From Styela clava (lineage: Eukaryota; Chordata; Ascidiacea; Stolidobranchia; Styelidae): DNA of 64,000 bases. The stretch lies in assembly GCF_964204865.1 (NCBI RefSeq), contig NC_135259.1, positions 1,922,001 to 1,986,000 on the forward strand, in the 5' to 3' direction. A program made the position numbers and the translations under genes. Positions within the stretch are counted from its first letter, which is position 1; every line of letters begins with the position of its first letter. This document shows, one piece after another, positions 37,105-48,306 of this stretch. The notes below the pieces were generated by a model, which ran no database searches, was not told where the DNA came from, and saw only the letters and a list, made by a program, of their open reading frames with translations.

Positions 37105-37545
37105 TTTCTGTCGCCCAAATAGTTTGTGCTTTACTTTCTTTATGAATCCCTTCAGCAAAGAGTCCGGAATTCAACTTTACTCTCAACAATCTACGACGTA
37201 ATGTTTGCTATGAAATTCGAGCAAAAAAGCTCAACTGGACAATACTGTATATATATATTTTTAGTTTCTTTATTTGGTCGGCAACGCGAAGTTATTTTGC
37301 TGTATTTGGGCGTTGAAAATATTTGGACAACATTTTGCATTATTCCCACATAGTTTTGTGTTTCACTTTCTTTATAAATCCTTTCAGCAAAGAGTACAAA
37401 TTTCAACTTTATTCTCAACAATCTACCACATAATAATGTTTTATTTGATATTCGAGCAAAGAAGCCGAAAGTATTTAAGCCTAGGTATCTTTCCTGTAGT
37501 TGTTTTGCTACATTGTGGCGACAAATATACATCATTATAAAATTG
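37105..37545. repeat. Unclassified repeat F, copies 2 (partial) and 3, in tandem
   Basis: 37105-37255 and 37256-37545 both contain CTTTCAGCAAAGAGT-like or CCTTCAGCAAAGAGT-like text followed by CAACTTTA..CTCAACAATCTAC and ATTCGAGCAAA. Copy 3 also keeps the start (TTTGGTCGGCAACGCG) and end (CTACATTGTGGCGACAAATA) of copy 1. Confidence 0.7.
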
Positions 37546-38009
37546 TTAAAATAGACCACATAAATTCTATTTATCAATGTTTATAAATACGAGCGTATAA
37601 ACATATTTATCGTAAAATTTCCCGATATAATACTAAATCTTCGAGGTTTGAGGCTTTAATTCCACGTTGCCCCGTCATAAAAAAAGCATGGGCCTTTCCC
37701 CAGTCATCGATTTCCTCGTTTACTTCGTGACATTGGCCAAAAGGCAAGATCCAAAAAGCGACGTAGACAACGTTTTTACATTTAAGGGAGGGGAATAGGG
37801 GGGCGCGCATGTTCAATACGTCGATAATATCTTTGTCGAACAATTTTGCAACCAACCACCGTGTTTTTGTCTGTTAGATTGCTACTTTTTTTTTTTTTTT
37901 TTTTAATTATGCGGATTAGAGTTTTCCAAAGCTCGGATCAGTATCTAATGACACGTCATATCCGAGTCATGTCGGTATAACGCTTCATAAGCATGCCACT
38001 GCGTAAGCA

Positions 38010-38240
38010 GCAGTCATATGCTTATGGTGGCTTCAGTATTTGCCGCGCCACAGCACGGCACAAACTTCCACCCCGGGGTTCAGTATATGCTGTATGTCAC
38101 AGCATAATTTTGCCCAGGGCTTCCGTCTGCGCCATGCAGAGCACAGCGCTACTTCCGCCACCCCGGCTTCCGTACGTACTGCGTGACGTGCAACACGCAT
38201 ACAGCACGACATCAACCATGATGCTTCCGATTCATCACAT
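38010..38240. repeat. GC-rich imperfect duplicated stretch
   Basis: It is much richer in GC than its surroundings. Two imperfect units share ACTTCC.CC.CCCGG.TTC.GTA, then CTG.GTGACGTGCA or CTGTATGTCACAGCAT-like text. Open frames on both strands cross it, but without recognisable domains, so they are probably a by-product of base composition. Confidence 0.4.
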
Positions 38241-38355
38241 CCGCTAATTGTGAGATGGTATTACGGTTGTTAAAAACGGTCTAAAATGTTGGCATTTGCG
38301 GTCAGCAATTATGCTACCGCTCGCGGTGGGTCGAGATTTTTTTCATGGATCAAAA

Positions 38356-39640
38356 TTATGATGATAAATATCCATTTAGGATCTCTTTCCAGTTATCTAG
38401 TATACCAAAGAATTGGAGGTTGCTGAATTTGTATCCCATAGTTGTTAAAAATTGTATGAATAGGGATATTGTCTTCGAGACTACATTGTCGTCTATGGGG
38501 GTCATATATTTATTCTGAATATCAAGTTTTATTTTTGTGCCAATCAATTGTTTTTTCATTATGACGAAGCATTTGGTAACAACTATTGCATTGGGGCCGA
38601 TATAGCTATTATAGAGAATTTCCTCTTCCGTTATCTTAATTCGGACGCTTAATATACGGTTGAGTACGTTTATAATTTCGGCTATATAAGTTTTTGTTTT
38701 AAGGCAGTCCAGGAATATGTGTTTAGTGTTGTCGACAAGGCTTTTACAGAATTTGCACCCTAATATTTTCAAATTTCCATAAGTATCGAATCTAAGGGAC
38801 ATACTCCTCATACGGTCGCCGAAGATGTATCCATCTCTCACAATGCGATAGGAACATATCCTTTCGGCGTTTGTGTAGTATGTTCTTGATGTGTTCTCCA
38901 TCAGATGGACATCTTCCCAGTTAATGTTTTCCTGTTGTTGTTCTTGATGTCTGCTTTTTAGTTTTGAATATATATCCCTGTGCCTAATTGTCTCCCATTC
39001 TCCCGACGAAAAGTTGGTTGATTGATATATGCTCAAGATATCCCGCCAGTATGCTGGAATTATTGCAGCGTGGGACATTGAGTTTGTATAAAGATTTTGG
39101 TTCATCTGTTTAATTTTGGTCCCCAGTGAATATTGCGCTTCGAGGTGCCAGAATTGATCCAAGTTGACTCCATTAACCAGCGCCTTCATCTTCTCAACCC
39201 GGCATGCTTCTAGTTTGGCTTCTTAGCTTCTAGCTTTTATATCTATCATGTTTTTACCGCCCTCCTCTCGTGGTAGTTGGAGTTTTCTTCTGCTTATTGC
39301 CTCTATCTTGTTGGGATGCCACAAGAATTGAAAGAGAGCTCTGTTTATCTCCTTCATAGCAATTGGGGGGAGTGGTTTAACTTTGGCATGGAACATTACT
39401 ATCGACATTAATAGCGAGTTTATAATGATTTGCTTACCAAACCATGTAAGATTTCGGAATTTAAGATAGTTTATAGTTCTGACTAGTTTTAGCTGTATTT
39501 CTTCCCATGTTTTATATAGAGGTTTTTGACCAAAATTCATTCCAAGTATTTGGCTTTTCGTGCTCAATGAAAGCCGTCATTTCCGCTAGATGGTGTTCGA
39601 GGCCATTGGCGTTCAAGGAAATTATATTTAACTCGGCCAT
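38356..39640 (-). pseudogene. LINE ORF2 remnant: endonuclease start fused to post-RT region
   Basis: The ATG at 39640 begins MAELNIISLNANGLEHHLAE, the usual start of an apurinic-type endonuclease. Near 39555-39565 the text jumps, in another frame, to KSQILGMNFGQKPLYKTWEE, which belongs to the region after the RT palm. One in-frame stop (TAA at 39223-39225) lies inside the following part. The end shows a C-x2-C-x7-H-x4-C zinc knuckle (CKFCKSLVDNTKHIFLDC), typical of LINE ORF2 C-termini. Endonuclease catalytic residues and all RT motifs are gone. Confidence 0.82.
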
Positions 39641-39869
39641 ATTGGAATGTTATTTAGCTGACTATCCTACGGGTTATGGTGGGTAGAGTAAAAAACGAGT
39701 TAAATCTAACAAAGAGATAATGTTATACAGAATGAGTTTACAGTTCTAGAAAAACGAGGGTTTACTCACTTTTCTTTTTTCTTTTTACCTGTCTCACCCT
39801 TTTTTGGGTTGCTGCTTGCGAGAGACGACTCAGACGAGGTTGTGTCTTCTCTATGTCTTTTGTTATAGT

Positions 39870-41168
39870 CTATAGTAGTATTACTCGGGGCGATTCGTCT
39901 AGGGCCAGGGCCTGGTCCAGGTTTGGCAGAGTTGTTTCCATATTTGCCGGGGCCGAGAGAATCTCTTGGGGCGATGCGGCAAAGAGTGAGGACGGTGTTG
40001 TGTCCTGCGACTCGTAGTTATGGACCATAACTTTGACAAAAGTCCTTCCTTTTGGTGGTGGATTGAAGGGGGTGCTACCAATCGTCGATGTTGTTTTTAA
40101 ACGTGGTAACTGCTGGTTTTTTATCCGCCGCGGCGAGGTTCTTATAGGACTGACGTTGTCAATTTCAGAACATTCTGACCAATCATTGGATTGTTTTGAC
40201 AAGTCAGTAGAGAGTTGCGTGGTTGAGATTTCATAAATGTCTACGTTTAATTTGTTTTGATTGCCTTTATCTAATTGGTCCGTTTTTTCCGCATGATTGA
40301 TTTTTTCTTTGTTTCCTTCTATTTTTGTATTTTCGGGAACTGGATGGATGGATGTGTTTACAGCTTCTTTAGTTACTTCAGCAGCAGTTTGAGATTTTTG
40401 TTTGTTGGTGTCGCTCTCTGAAGTTTTCTTCTGAGCAAAAATCTCCCCTGGTTTTTCTGGATTATGTACTGGCTGCTGTCCGTTGAATGGGGGTGGGTTT
40501 CCAGCAGGGTTTGGGACAATTAGTTGTTGTGTCTGTACTCCTCTCCTCTGTTTTGGTGAGGCCCATCCATTTCCCGAGCTGATTAGGGCAGGATACTCCT
40601 TTGCCCGCAAGGTACAGTTCTTTTGAACGTGTCCAGATTTTTTACAATGCCTACAAACGGCTTCATTTTCGCATTGTGCAAAGATGTGCCCCGTTTGTAG
40701 GCATCGACCGCACGTTGGTACGTACAGTTCTCGGGGAAGATATGTTTTACACATAATTCCGTCGATTTTAATATAGTCCGGCATGCTTTCTTTTCTGAAG
40801 TTTTCCATAAGAAAGGATGTGTAACCATTATACACTTGAGTTCCCCTGTAGTAGTTTCGAACCGCATTCCTGATTTTTCCAAAACCGATGCTGTTGATTT
40901 TAGAAGCGGCTCTGGGGTATGGCGTCTCAGGCGGAATATCTCGTATAGATATTCTGATAGGTGCTTTACTTGGAAGAGTCACGTCTATCTCTATATCCCT
41001 AGATTTAATTTTGCCGCCAGTGTCTCTGAGGAATTCCTCGCTACAGCTGGTATCATTGTTGTCGGTGGCAGCAAAGGTTAAAATCCAGGTCCCCTTCTTG
41101 CTTTCGAAGAGTGCCCTTATTTGATCACAATAACCACTTGTAGCCGGGTTATTGTATAATAAGTCCAT
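39870..41168 (-). CDS. LINE ORF1 (gag-like, CCHC zinc knuckles), open over 432 codons
   Basis: RNA-binding ORF1 protein of the LINE. The middle (about residues 15-125 from the ATG at 41168) resembles the RRM-like domain of Tx1-type ORF1 proteins (IEIDVTLPSKAPIRISIRDI). Two knuckles follow: CGRCLQTGHIFAQC and CRHCKKSGHVQKNC. The rest is polar, rich in Lys, Asn and Gln, and probably disordered. The frame stays open upstream to 41252, but there the codons lack an ATG. Another frame has an ATG followed by an Ala-rich start (MDYSAAAAATEQQ), which hints at one frameshift near the true N-terminus. It is unlike ORF1 of the LINE at 52.9-58.9 kb in having no hydrolase domain. Confidence 0.75.
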   Translation of the reverse strand: MDLLYNNPATSGYCDQIRALFESKKGTWILTFAATDNNDTSCSEEFLRDTGGKIKSRDIEIDVTLPSKAPIRISIRDIPPETPYPRAASKINSIGFGKIRNAVRNYYRGTQVYNGYTSFLMENFRKESMPDYIKIDGIMCKTYLPRELYVPTCGRCLQTGHIFAQCENEAVCRHCKKSGHVQKNCTLRAKEYPALISSGNGWASPKQRRGVQTQQLIVPNPAGNPPPFNGQQPVHNPEKPGEIFAQKKTSESDTNKQKSQTAAEVTKEAVNTSIHPVPENTKIEGNKEKINHAEKTDQLDKGNQNKLNVDIYEISTTQLSTDLSKQSNDWSECSEIDNVSPIRTSPRRIKNQQLPRLKTTSTIGSTPFNPPPKGRTFVKVMVHNYESQDTTPSSLFAASPQEILSAPANMETTLPNLDQALALDESPRVILL

Positions 41169-41541
41169 TAATCCCGTGAAGTCAAAATTGTTGTGTTTTG
41201 ATTTGACTGTTGTTCTGTTGCGGCTGCTGCGGCAGAGTAATCCATAATCCAAGTAAGTGCGTAATCCAATTATAACCCCAGATAGCTGATAAGTCCAAGA
41301 AAAATTTCTTTCCTAGCTCAAGTATACAATACTTTCTGCTATACTTTCAACGCTGGTGGAGAGGCCCGTACAAAATCGCGACGGGAAGGGCCTCTCCCAA
41401 TACTTAATCAAATAGCGAACACACACGTAAACACAGTTGTTACGTGCATATAGTCCAACGCTCTTCAAATTCGCCATATGATCTACTAATGGTCATTTCC
41501 GATAGATCAAGGGAAAGGAAATCCTGTAAGCAAAGAAATGA

Positions 41542-43716
41542 AGAATTGAGAAAAAAAAAAAAAAGCCGAAGCGTCCTTGCTTATATTGTGGGAAACTACG
41601 AATCCAGTTAACACGTCATTTGAGAATGCGTCATAAACATGAGGAAAGGCCAAAACATTTACACGCCTTTGAATTTGAGAAAATGCGAAAGGATGGTATG
41701 TTTGGGCATAATATGAAGATGTTGAAGGAAAAAAAACCTTATTGTGTGAAAGAGGCCAGATGGAAGATGGAGTCAAAATATGTACTCAGTGTAAAGCTTT
41801 TGTGCGCAGAAGATATTTTTTTAGTCATTCAAAAAATTGTGGGAAAAAATGGTATACAGGGAACAAAGGGGTTAGCTGCAACATTGATTAATAATGATAC
41901 AGATGGGTTGGAATTCACTGATTTGCTATCGAGGTTCAGCGGTGATAGGATTGGTAAATTCTGTCAGGAAAATGATGTAATTAAACTGATTGGAAGAAGC
42001 CAGTTCAATAAACATAAGCGAAAAAAAGACAAACTGGCTGAATCTCGAAAGGCAGTTAGGTGTAAAATGCGTACACTTGCTAATCTATACTTCCATTTTA
42101 TATCTTTTACAAATGATAAAACTCTGCCAATTGAAGAGATGTTTCGCAGGCAGAATTTCCCTGCTTTAGAAGAGGCTATACAATCAATGACAACCCATGA
42201 AGATGGAACACTTAAGGCTGGTCTTAAAGTGAGTGTAGGAAATTTGCTCAAATTGTCTGCGAAGGTCGTCAAGGGAAGTTATTTAATTGGTGATGATGAT
42301 TCTAGCGCAGATTTAATCGACAAGTTTGTTGACGTACTTGAACTAAAATGGATCAGCATATTTGGCGATGCTGAGTATTTACTGCTGCAAAACCGCAACC
42401 ATAAGCAAAGAGATCCTGGTAAATTACCAGACGAAGACGCTGTGAAAAAAATACGAAACTACACTGTAGATAAATTGCAACAGATTGTGAATAATCAGTA
42501 TGATTTTTTTTGTCCAGAAACATTTGTATTTATTCGGGACCTCACAGTCTCTAGACTCACTTTTTTTAATGCTCGACGAGGGGGTGAGCCATGTAGACTC
42601 CAAATGAGCGATTGGTGTGATGCCAAAACGGAGGAATGGATTGACTCTCAAAGAGCCAAATATGTTAATGACGCTGAGAAAAAACTTCTTAGTACATTTA
42701 AAATAATGTACCAAGGAGGAAAAGGCACCAACCGTATGGTACCTGTTTTGGTGCCACCCGATTGTGATTCAGCATTAGATATGCTTGCAAACTCCGAAAT
42801 TCGAAAGGATTCTGACATCAATATTCGAAACATGTTCCTTTTCCCAAGCACAAAACAAGAAATTTGGTATGTTATTATAATCATGGGTTGGTATTGATGA
42901 ACCTTTTTAATTCAGGGACGGAAGAGCCAGACATAACAGGAGATTTAGAAGAAGGAAATAGTGTAGAAGGAGAATCATCTGCAGTATCACAAACGCCGGG
43001 TGTTGAAGATTTGAAAGAAGAAAATAGTGTAGAAGGAGAATCATCTACACTAAATAGTGTAGAAGGAGAATCATCTGCAGTATCACAAACGCCGGGTGTT
43101 AAAGATGACAGTATGCCATCAGGATTGGGATTGAATACTGAATTTGAGATGTGTCATGGTAAGTATTTCTATCCAAGTCTTGAAAAGTGCACTAATATAT
43201 GGAACTACGTATAAAAGCTAAATAGTGTAAATAGTTTGGTGATGGGGCTAAATTTAAAAACTTAAACATGTAGAAAATCATTTAATGAGTGTGTCATTTA
43301 TTTGGTTTCAGATATGCCAAGTACTTCAACTAAGCGCAGAAAACGACAATATGTTAGATGGTCAAGCAGTGACACTGCAGCTTTGTTAACTCATTTCAAG
43401 TCTTGTATTGAAGACACTTCTGGTGAAAATAATACCGGTAGCTTACCAGGTAAAGTTTACTTTTTGTCAATATCAGTCAGAAAATAGAAAGTTTGTTGGA
43501 TGACGAGGACTTGAGCAGTTTACATTATTCTCAGACTAATGCGTTCTAAATTGCTATGCAGGTTACAAAGACATTGAAGAATTTCTCCAAAAGGAGAATA
43601 TACTGTCAGGCGTTAAAGACAGGAAAAGTAAATTGAGAATAATTCATGCAAAGCTATTTACGGTAATGAGAGAAAGAAATTCAGAAAGGACTTTAAGAAA
43701 AGGCTTGCAAATTTAA
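41542..43716 (+). pseudogene. Recombinase-like gene (possible tyrosine recombinase, Crypton-like), catalytic half lost
   Basis: A long open exon (41542-42866) starts with a zinc-finger-like CLYCGKLRIQLTRHLRMRH just after a 14-A run. It ends with a segment resembling the first half of tyrosine-recombinase-like proteins found in many animal genomes: SRLTFFNARRGGEPCRL, with a candidate catalytic Arg, then YQGGKGTNRMVPVLVPPDC and MFLFPST. The expected second half (H-x-x-R and the tyrosine) is absent; a stop follows 31 nt past the putative donor. Three further exons (42916-43158, 43312-43449, 43562-43716) are in phase with each other and give a repeat-bearing acidic linker (three NSVEGESS units), KRRKRQYVRWSS and a C-terminal helical part. 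The join of exon 1 to exon 2 is out of phase by one. No start codon was found upstream. The family call rests on remembered patterns. Confidence 0.55.
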
Positions 43717-44057
43717 ATTAGACATCAGTGGCAGCAAATTTATCAGAAAAACAGCTGACAGCATTAGATTGCATCAAAAACAGATTTCTTTGCTCAAAAT
43801 ACAATATTGAGCAAATACATTTATTCTAATTAAAATACTGACAGCATTAACTTAATTAAAATGCTAACATAATTTTGGATTTGCCAGTAGAATTACAGAA
43901 TGGATTATTCGTGGGGGAGGTTTATGTATTTAATTTCATAAATATACATTCATCATAATTTTTGTTGAACTTAGCTTTCTGTGAATAAAACCCTTTCGAT
44001 AGTTGTGAAAAACAAGTATCATGACTGAAAACAAAAAAGCGTTTTACACTCCATGAT

Positions 44058-44327
44058 AGTGGTTCTCAAAATTTTTAAGATGAGCCCCCTTTTTAGAATT
44101 TTCAAGTTTTGCAACCCACCTTAAAAATAATTGTAGCTAAAATAAGCTACGAATAACAGATAGTAAGGCGTATGTATGTTTTATTCACAGCATGTGTGGA
44201 TGGAACATATATATTCAAAATAAGGCGGGCAAATTCAAATCTCACATATTTATTCAATTAAGCTTTATACCCCCCTCAAAAATTGTCAAAGACCGCCAAT
44301 TCCCCACCCCCATCGTTTGAAAACCAC
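44058..44327. mobile_element. Degenerate hAT-like short element
   Basis: AGTGGTTCTCAAAATTTTTA on the left faces CGTTTGAAAACCACT on the right. The interior includes the ACCCACC and CCCCACCCCC patches seen in other hAT-type short elements. No target duplication is readable. Confidence 0.5.
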
Positions 44328-44388
44328 TTCTCTATTATATCATGTTCCGGTGGAATACTTAAATTATATCGATTATGTAACATTTCTT

Positions 44389-45000
44389 AATTTAGTTTTA
44401 TAATATTTTTGTAAAATCATGTCCAAACATCGGACCTGTGTCAGTAATTTTTTTTCATATCTTTGTATGCGAATTTCGTTGACGAATTAACTTATGTGTG
44501 ACGAGTTCTACTCGCTTACTTATTTTTATTAATAAATTTGTAATTTCATTTTATAGTATTTCTGTAAAATCATGTCCAAACATCGGACCTGTGTCACTAA
44601 TTTTTTTCCATATCTTTGTATGCGAATTTTGTTGACGAATTAACTTATGTGTGACGAGTTCTACTCGCTTACTTATTTTTATTAATAAATTTGTAATTTC
44701 ATTTTATAGTATTTCTGTAAAATCATGTCCAAACATTGGACCTGTGTCAATAATTTTTTTCCATATCTTTGTATGCGAATTTCGTTGACGAATTAACTTA
44801 TGTGTGACGAGTTCTACTCGCTTACTTATTTTTATTAATAAATTTGTAATTTCATTTTATAGTATTTCTGTAAAATAATGTCCAAACATCGGACCTGTGT
44901 CAATATTTTTTCCATCTCTTTGTATGCGAATTCCGTTGACAAGTTAAATTGTTCGACGAGGTCTACTCGCTTACTTGAATTTTTTAATAAATTTGCTTAC
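44389..45000. repeat. Tandem array, 153-bp unit, about four copies
   Basis: The marker CATGTCCAAACAT recurs at 44418, 44571, 44724 and (with one change) 44877, an exact 153-bp period. Copies 1-3 are nearly identical; copy 4 is more diverged and shortened at its end (TGTTCGACGAGGTCTACTCG). The unit contains GTGTGACGAGTTCTACTCGC, a partial palindrome. Confidence 0.92.
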
Positions 45001-45049
45001 TGTCCGTTTCGTTTTGGCAATAAAATGCTTACAATGAAAAAATTGGTTG

Positions 45050-48000
45050 CATTAGAATCGAGGGTCGTTAGACATAACAGTCACTAAGTCACAAGGTGCA
45101 CCACAAACAACATGTGTCCTTTGCCGTTATGGGTTGAGGAGTGAATGATCTTGCGGAACGATGTTCAAACATGCAAATTTACAGTGACAGCTAGGGCATA
45201 CATTGCAAACCGATTGATTTTTTCTCGTTTATTACCTTTGAATCATGGCTGGTACAATCCCAAACGGTATCGGAGAATGTGGACGTAAGGGCAATGATGG
45301 AGATTCTCGTTGCCTAAATAGAATTCTATGGAATGTTACATTCAGCATCTTTATGCGTATGCGCGGAAAATGGCATTGTGGTGTCACATGCATTTGCTCA
45401 TTTTAAATATTCCTCTGGACTGCTCAAACGATACTTTACCTGCAATGTCATACATAAGCCGTTGTGCAGCGATTTTACAATTAATACTAACCTATTGTCG
45501 AGCAAGCCAATGCCAAAAATCTCTTTAGGTAACTTGCAGTCACAATTGTGGTGAAAATATTATGCCAAAAAAGAAGACAGTTTCAGTGATTATTTCAGTG
45601 ATAACAACTGAGATACAACTTGTTACTGAACTTGCATAAGACGCAAAAAATATGACATGTATATGTCGTCGATGCTGATATCGTGTTACAGGGGAGTATT
45701 CAGAAATTTTCGAGGGGGGTTCTGAAATTTCTATTTGCCATGTTAAATCGAAATAACTAGCGGGCTCGACCAAACGCCGGAAAACGTGTGTTCTCATGGA
45801 GTCTCTGGGATATAAAAAGCTTTTCGACCTATGATAAATTGTTATGTATAATACAAAAAAAACACCACCTGGCTACGTCCCCGTTGTATTACTTTGTTTT
45901 TACATTCTGTTTTTTTTTTCGTATATTTTTTTTTAGATATCTTTATCGTGGTAACTCACAATTGAAAGAATATGGAATAATAGGTGAGCGAGCGCGTAAT
46001 ACCCTTTTAACAATACCTTTCCATCGGAAATCTGTGCGCTTTTAACCTCACTTGTGATTTTGTTAGCTCACATGATTCTATATTCATCTCATTTATTTTG
46101 TTTTCATCAATTATCTTATCGTCCATTATGCGGATTATGGGCCAGTTTATACACCGCAGGTCAATTAACCCATGCAGATGCCAAGTTATTTCTTTTTCCA
46201 CGTTCATTCTCTTTGTTCTCCAGTTTTAATTACATAATTATGCAAACTCACGGTCATAACAACAAGAAATATTGCATTAAATAGGAAAAGTTTATTGCCT
46301 TACTAGGCCGGTCAATTGGACTTAATTCTGCGGGAATTTGAGTTTTCATACGTCACCAATTCCTCTTCTCGTTCCCGATATGTTAACTATATTTTTTTAA
46401 GGAAGGGGTAATAATTCAGGTGATGGTTTGATTTAATAGTATGAAGTACCAAAATACTAGGTATAGGTATATCCTGCTCATGTAAATACTTTCAATTGCT
46501 GATACAATAAATTATCGCAAGACAACTTAATAATTATGGCGAAAATTGCGTTTGCGAGACCTCACCATCATAAATCGATATTTTCGAGTTCCTTTGCTTA
46601 GAAGTGGTGTAAAGCACGTGTAATGCACTCATTATAGTCAAATGTATTTGAATGCAACAAAAAAAAACAATATTGAAAGCATAAAATTGTGATAACCGAT
46701 GAAACCCTAGTATCTTCAATACGCGTAACTAGTTTTCTAACCCCATTTATTTGCAAATTTCTAAATTCTCAATTTCTTTTCTAGAAATCCAATCTTATCG
46801 AGTAAAGTATCGTTGAATGCGTCTCTAAAATACCAATTGAATGGCATTTTTGGTTTTCATTGTTTATATCAAAAGTTATGACCAAAAAACGATGAAAAAA
46901 AATAAATTTCAAATTCAAATTTTTCAAAAACTATTCAACAAATTTTAATGATAATGACATTTTTAGCTTTCTTATGTCGAAATCTATCCGAATATACCAA
47001 AATTTTCAATCTAAATGCAACAGAACAAATTTTCTATTTTGAGGTCAAAGGTCAAATAGTTAATTGGAACCACTCCCTTAAAATATAAATACAAAATTCC
47101 CACATCGACTGATGCAAAAATTTTTAAGTTTGACTGAGAATTCCCTGATTTATATGTGTTTTAAGCTTAACTCACGACTTCCTAACTTCCAGCAATAAGT
47201 CATATATCAGACAATCCAATTTATGAAATTATGGAAGTTTTGTCATCTGTTATCTAGAATCCACTAAGAACAACTTTCAAATATTGCTATTGAAGCTATT
47301 TTCAGGTTACACTTTGGCCTACGTACATACACAATATATATATATATATATTATATACGCAAATACTTTTTATACTTTCGTGTACCGAGGTTTAATTTAC
47401 CTTACAAGCAAAGCATTTAGCGGTAGCTGTGGACGATTTTAATGAGGGACAATGAGTAAATATTCAATGACTATATCTATTCCTTGCGGTGACGACCATA
47501 TCCAATAATGTTCCTCATTCCCGCAAATAGGCTAAAAAAAATAGTCTCTCGGAATTGGGCGACGACGATTGGGCCCCAACTCGACTATATTTCAAACAAA
47601 CTGTATTACTTGCGTGAAATTTTGTCAAAACATTTCCCACTGAAAACCACCCAAATTAACGCTGTGAGTAGCTCACTATATGCCACAGAAAACGAGTGGC
47701 CCAAATGCAGCAAAAAATAATATGTAACCTCAATGCAGCAAATAGATATATATATATATATATATACAGAAAATTTGAGCAATGCGAATAAAATATATTT
47801 CATTCAAACTAGTTCATTCAAATGTTACTGAATCAGGATATTTTATGTGGAACTGCCACAGATTTGTATCGTCACAACATGAATTGATTTTTTGCGTGTA
47901 TCCTGTGCGTCTTCTGACTCAGAGAATCTTCACCCAAATTATAAACAGTTCATTTTGACGTAAAGTAAACATAGAAGGATAGAACAAAACAATGAGTAAG

Positions 48001-48300
48001 ATTCTACTCAAGAACTATGAAATGAAAAAGGGCCTTGGGAGGCATAAAAGCAGCACAATAGAATATAGACTATAGCAGCATTCACATTGCAGCTATGTGA
48101 ACAACAGTTCATTCTATTTTTGGTTGTTTCATTGAAATAAACTTCTAATTTTTGATAATATAGTTGAGATGTTTTGAATAAGGCGTTTTAAAGAACCTTT
48201 GTTTGATACATATAATACAGATGAACTTTTATACAAAGCAAACCCATATACGAACAACACGTTTTCCTATTTGTTACAGGTAAATTAGAAAAATCACGAA
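45050..48300. other. Intergenic stretch without a recognised gene
   Basis: It holds a family C element (45688-45884) and TA runs at 47333-47352 and 47743-47766. I recognise no protein domain on either strand. The stretch at 46780-47095 is A/T-rich with the look of an old repeat, but no second copy was found in the window. Confidence 0.4.
45688..45884. mobile_element. Family C inverted-repeat element, second copy
   Basis: It shares with 4904-5160 the order CAGAAATTTTC, AACTAGCGGG, ACGCCGGAAAACGTGTGTT, TTGTTATGTAT and the right end CCTGGCTACGTC. The left end (CAGGGGAGTATTCAG) has decayed, and the long G-runs of the first copy are shortened to GGGGGG. Confidence 0.72.
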
Positions 48301-48306
48301 GCGTTT

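Larger units (their letters stand above)
38345..41470 (-). mobile_element. L1/Tx1-like LINE with large internal deletion
   Basis: In transcription order this holds an upstream part (about 41470-41170), a long ORF1, the first 30 codons of ORF2, and then directly the post-RT part of ORF2. Most of the endonuclease and all RT catalytic motifs are missing. The 3' edge near 38345 is not marked by a clear poly-A tail, and I found no target duplication, so the boundaries are approximate. Confidence 0.75.

Noticed and set aside
45328-45554. Two overlapping frames of 66 and 73 codons
   Set aside because: Overlapping frames without domains, signals or splice context.
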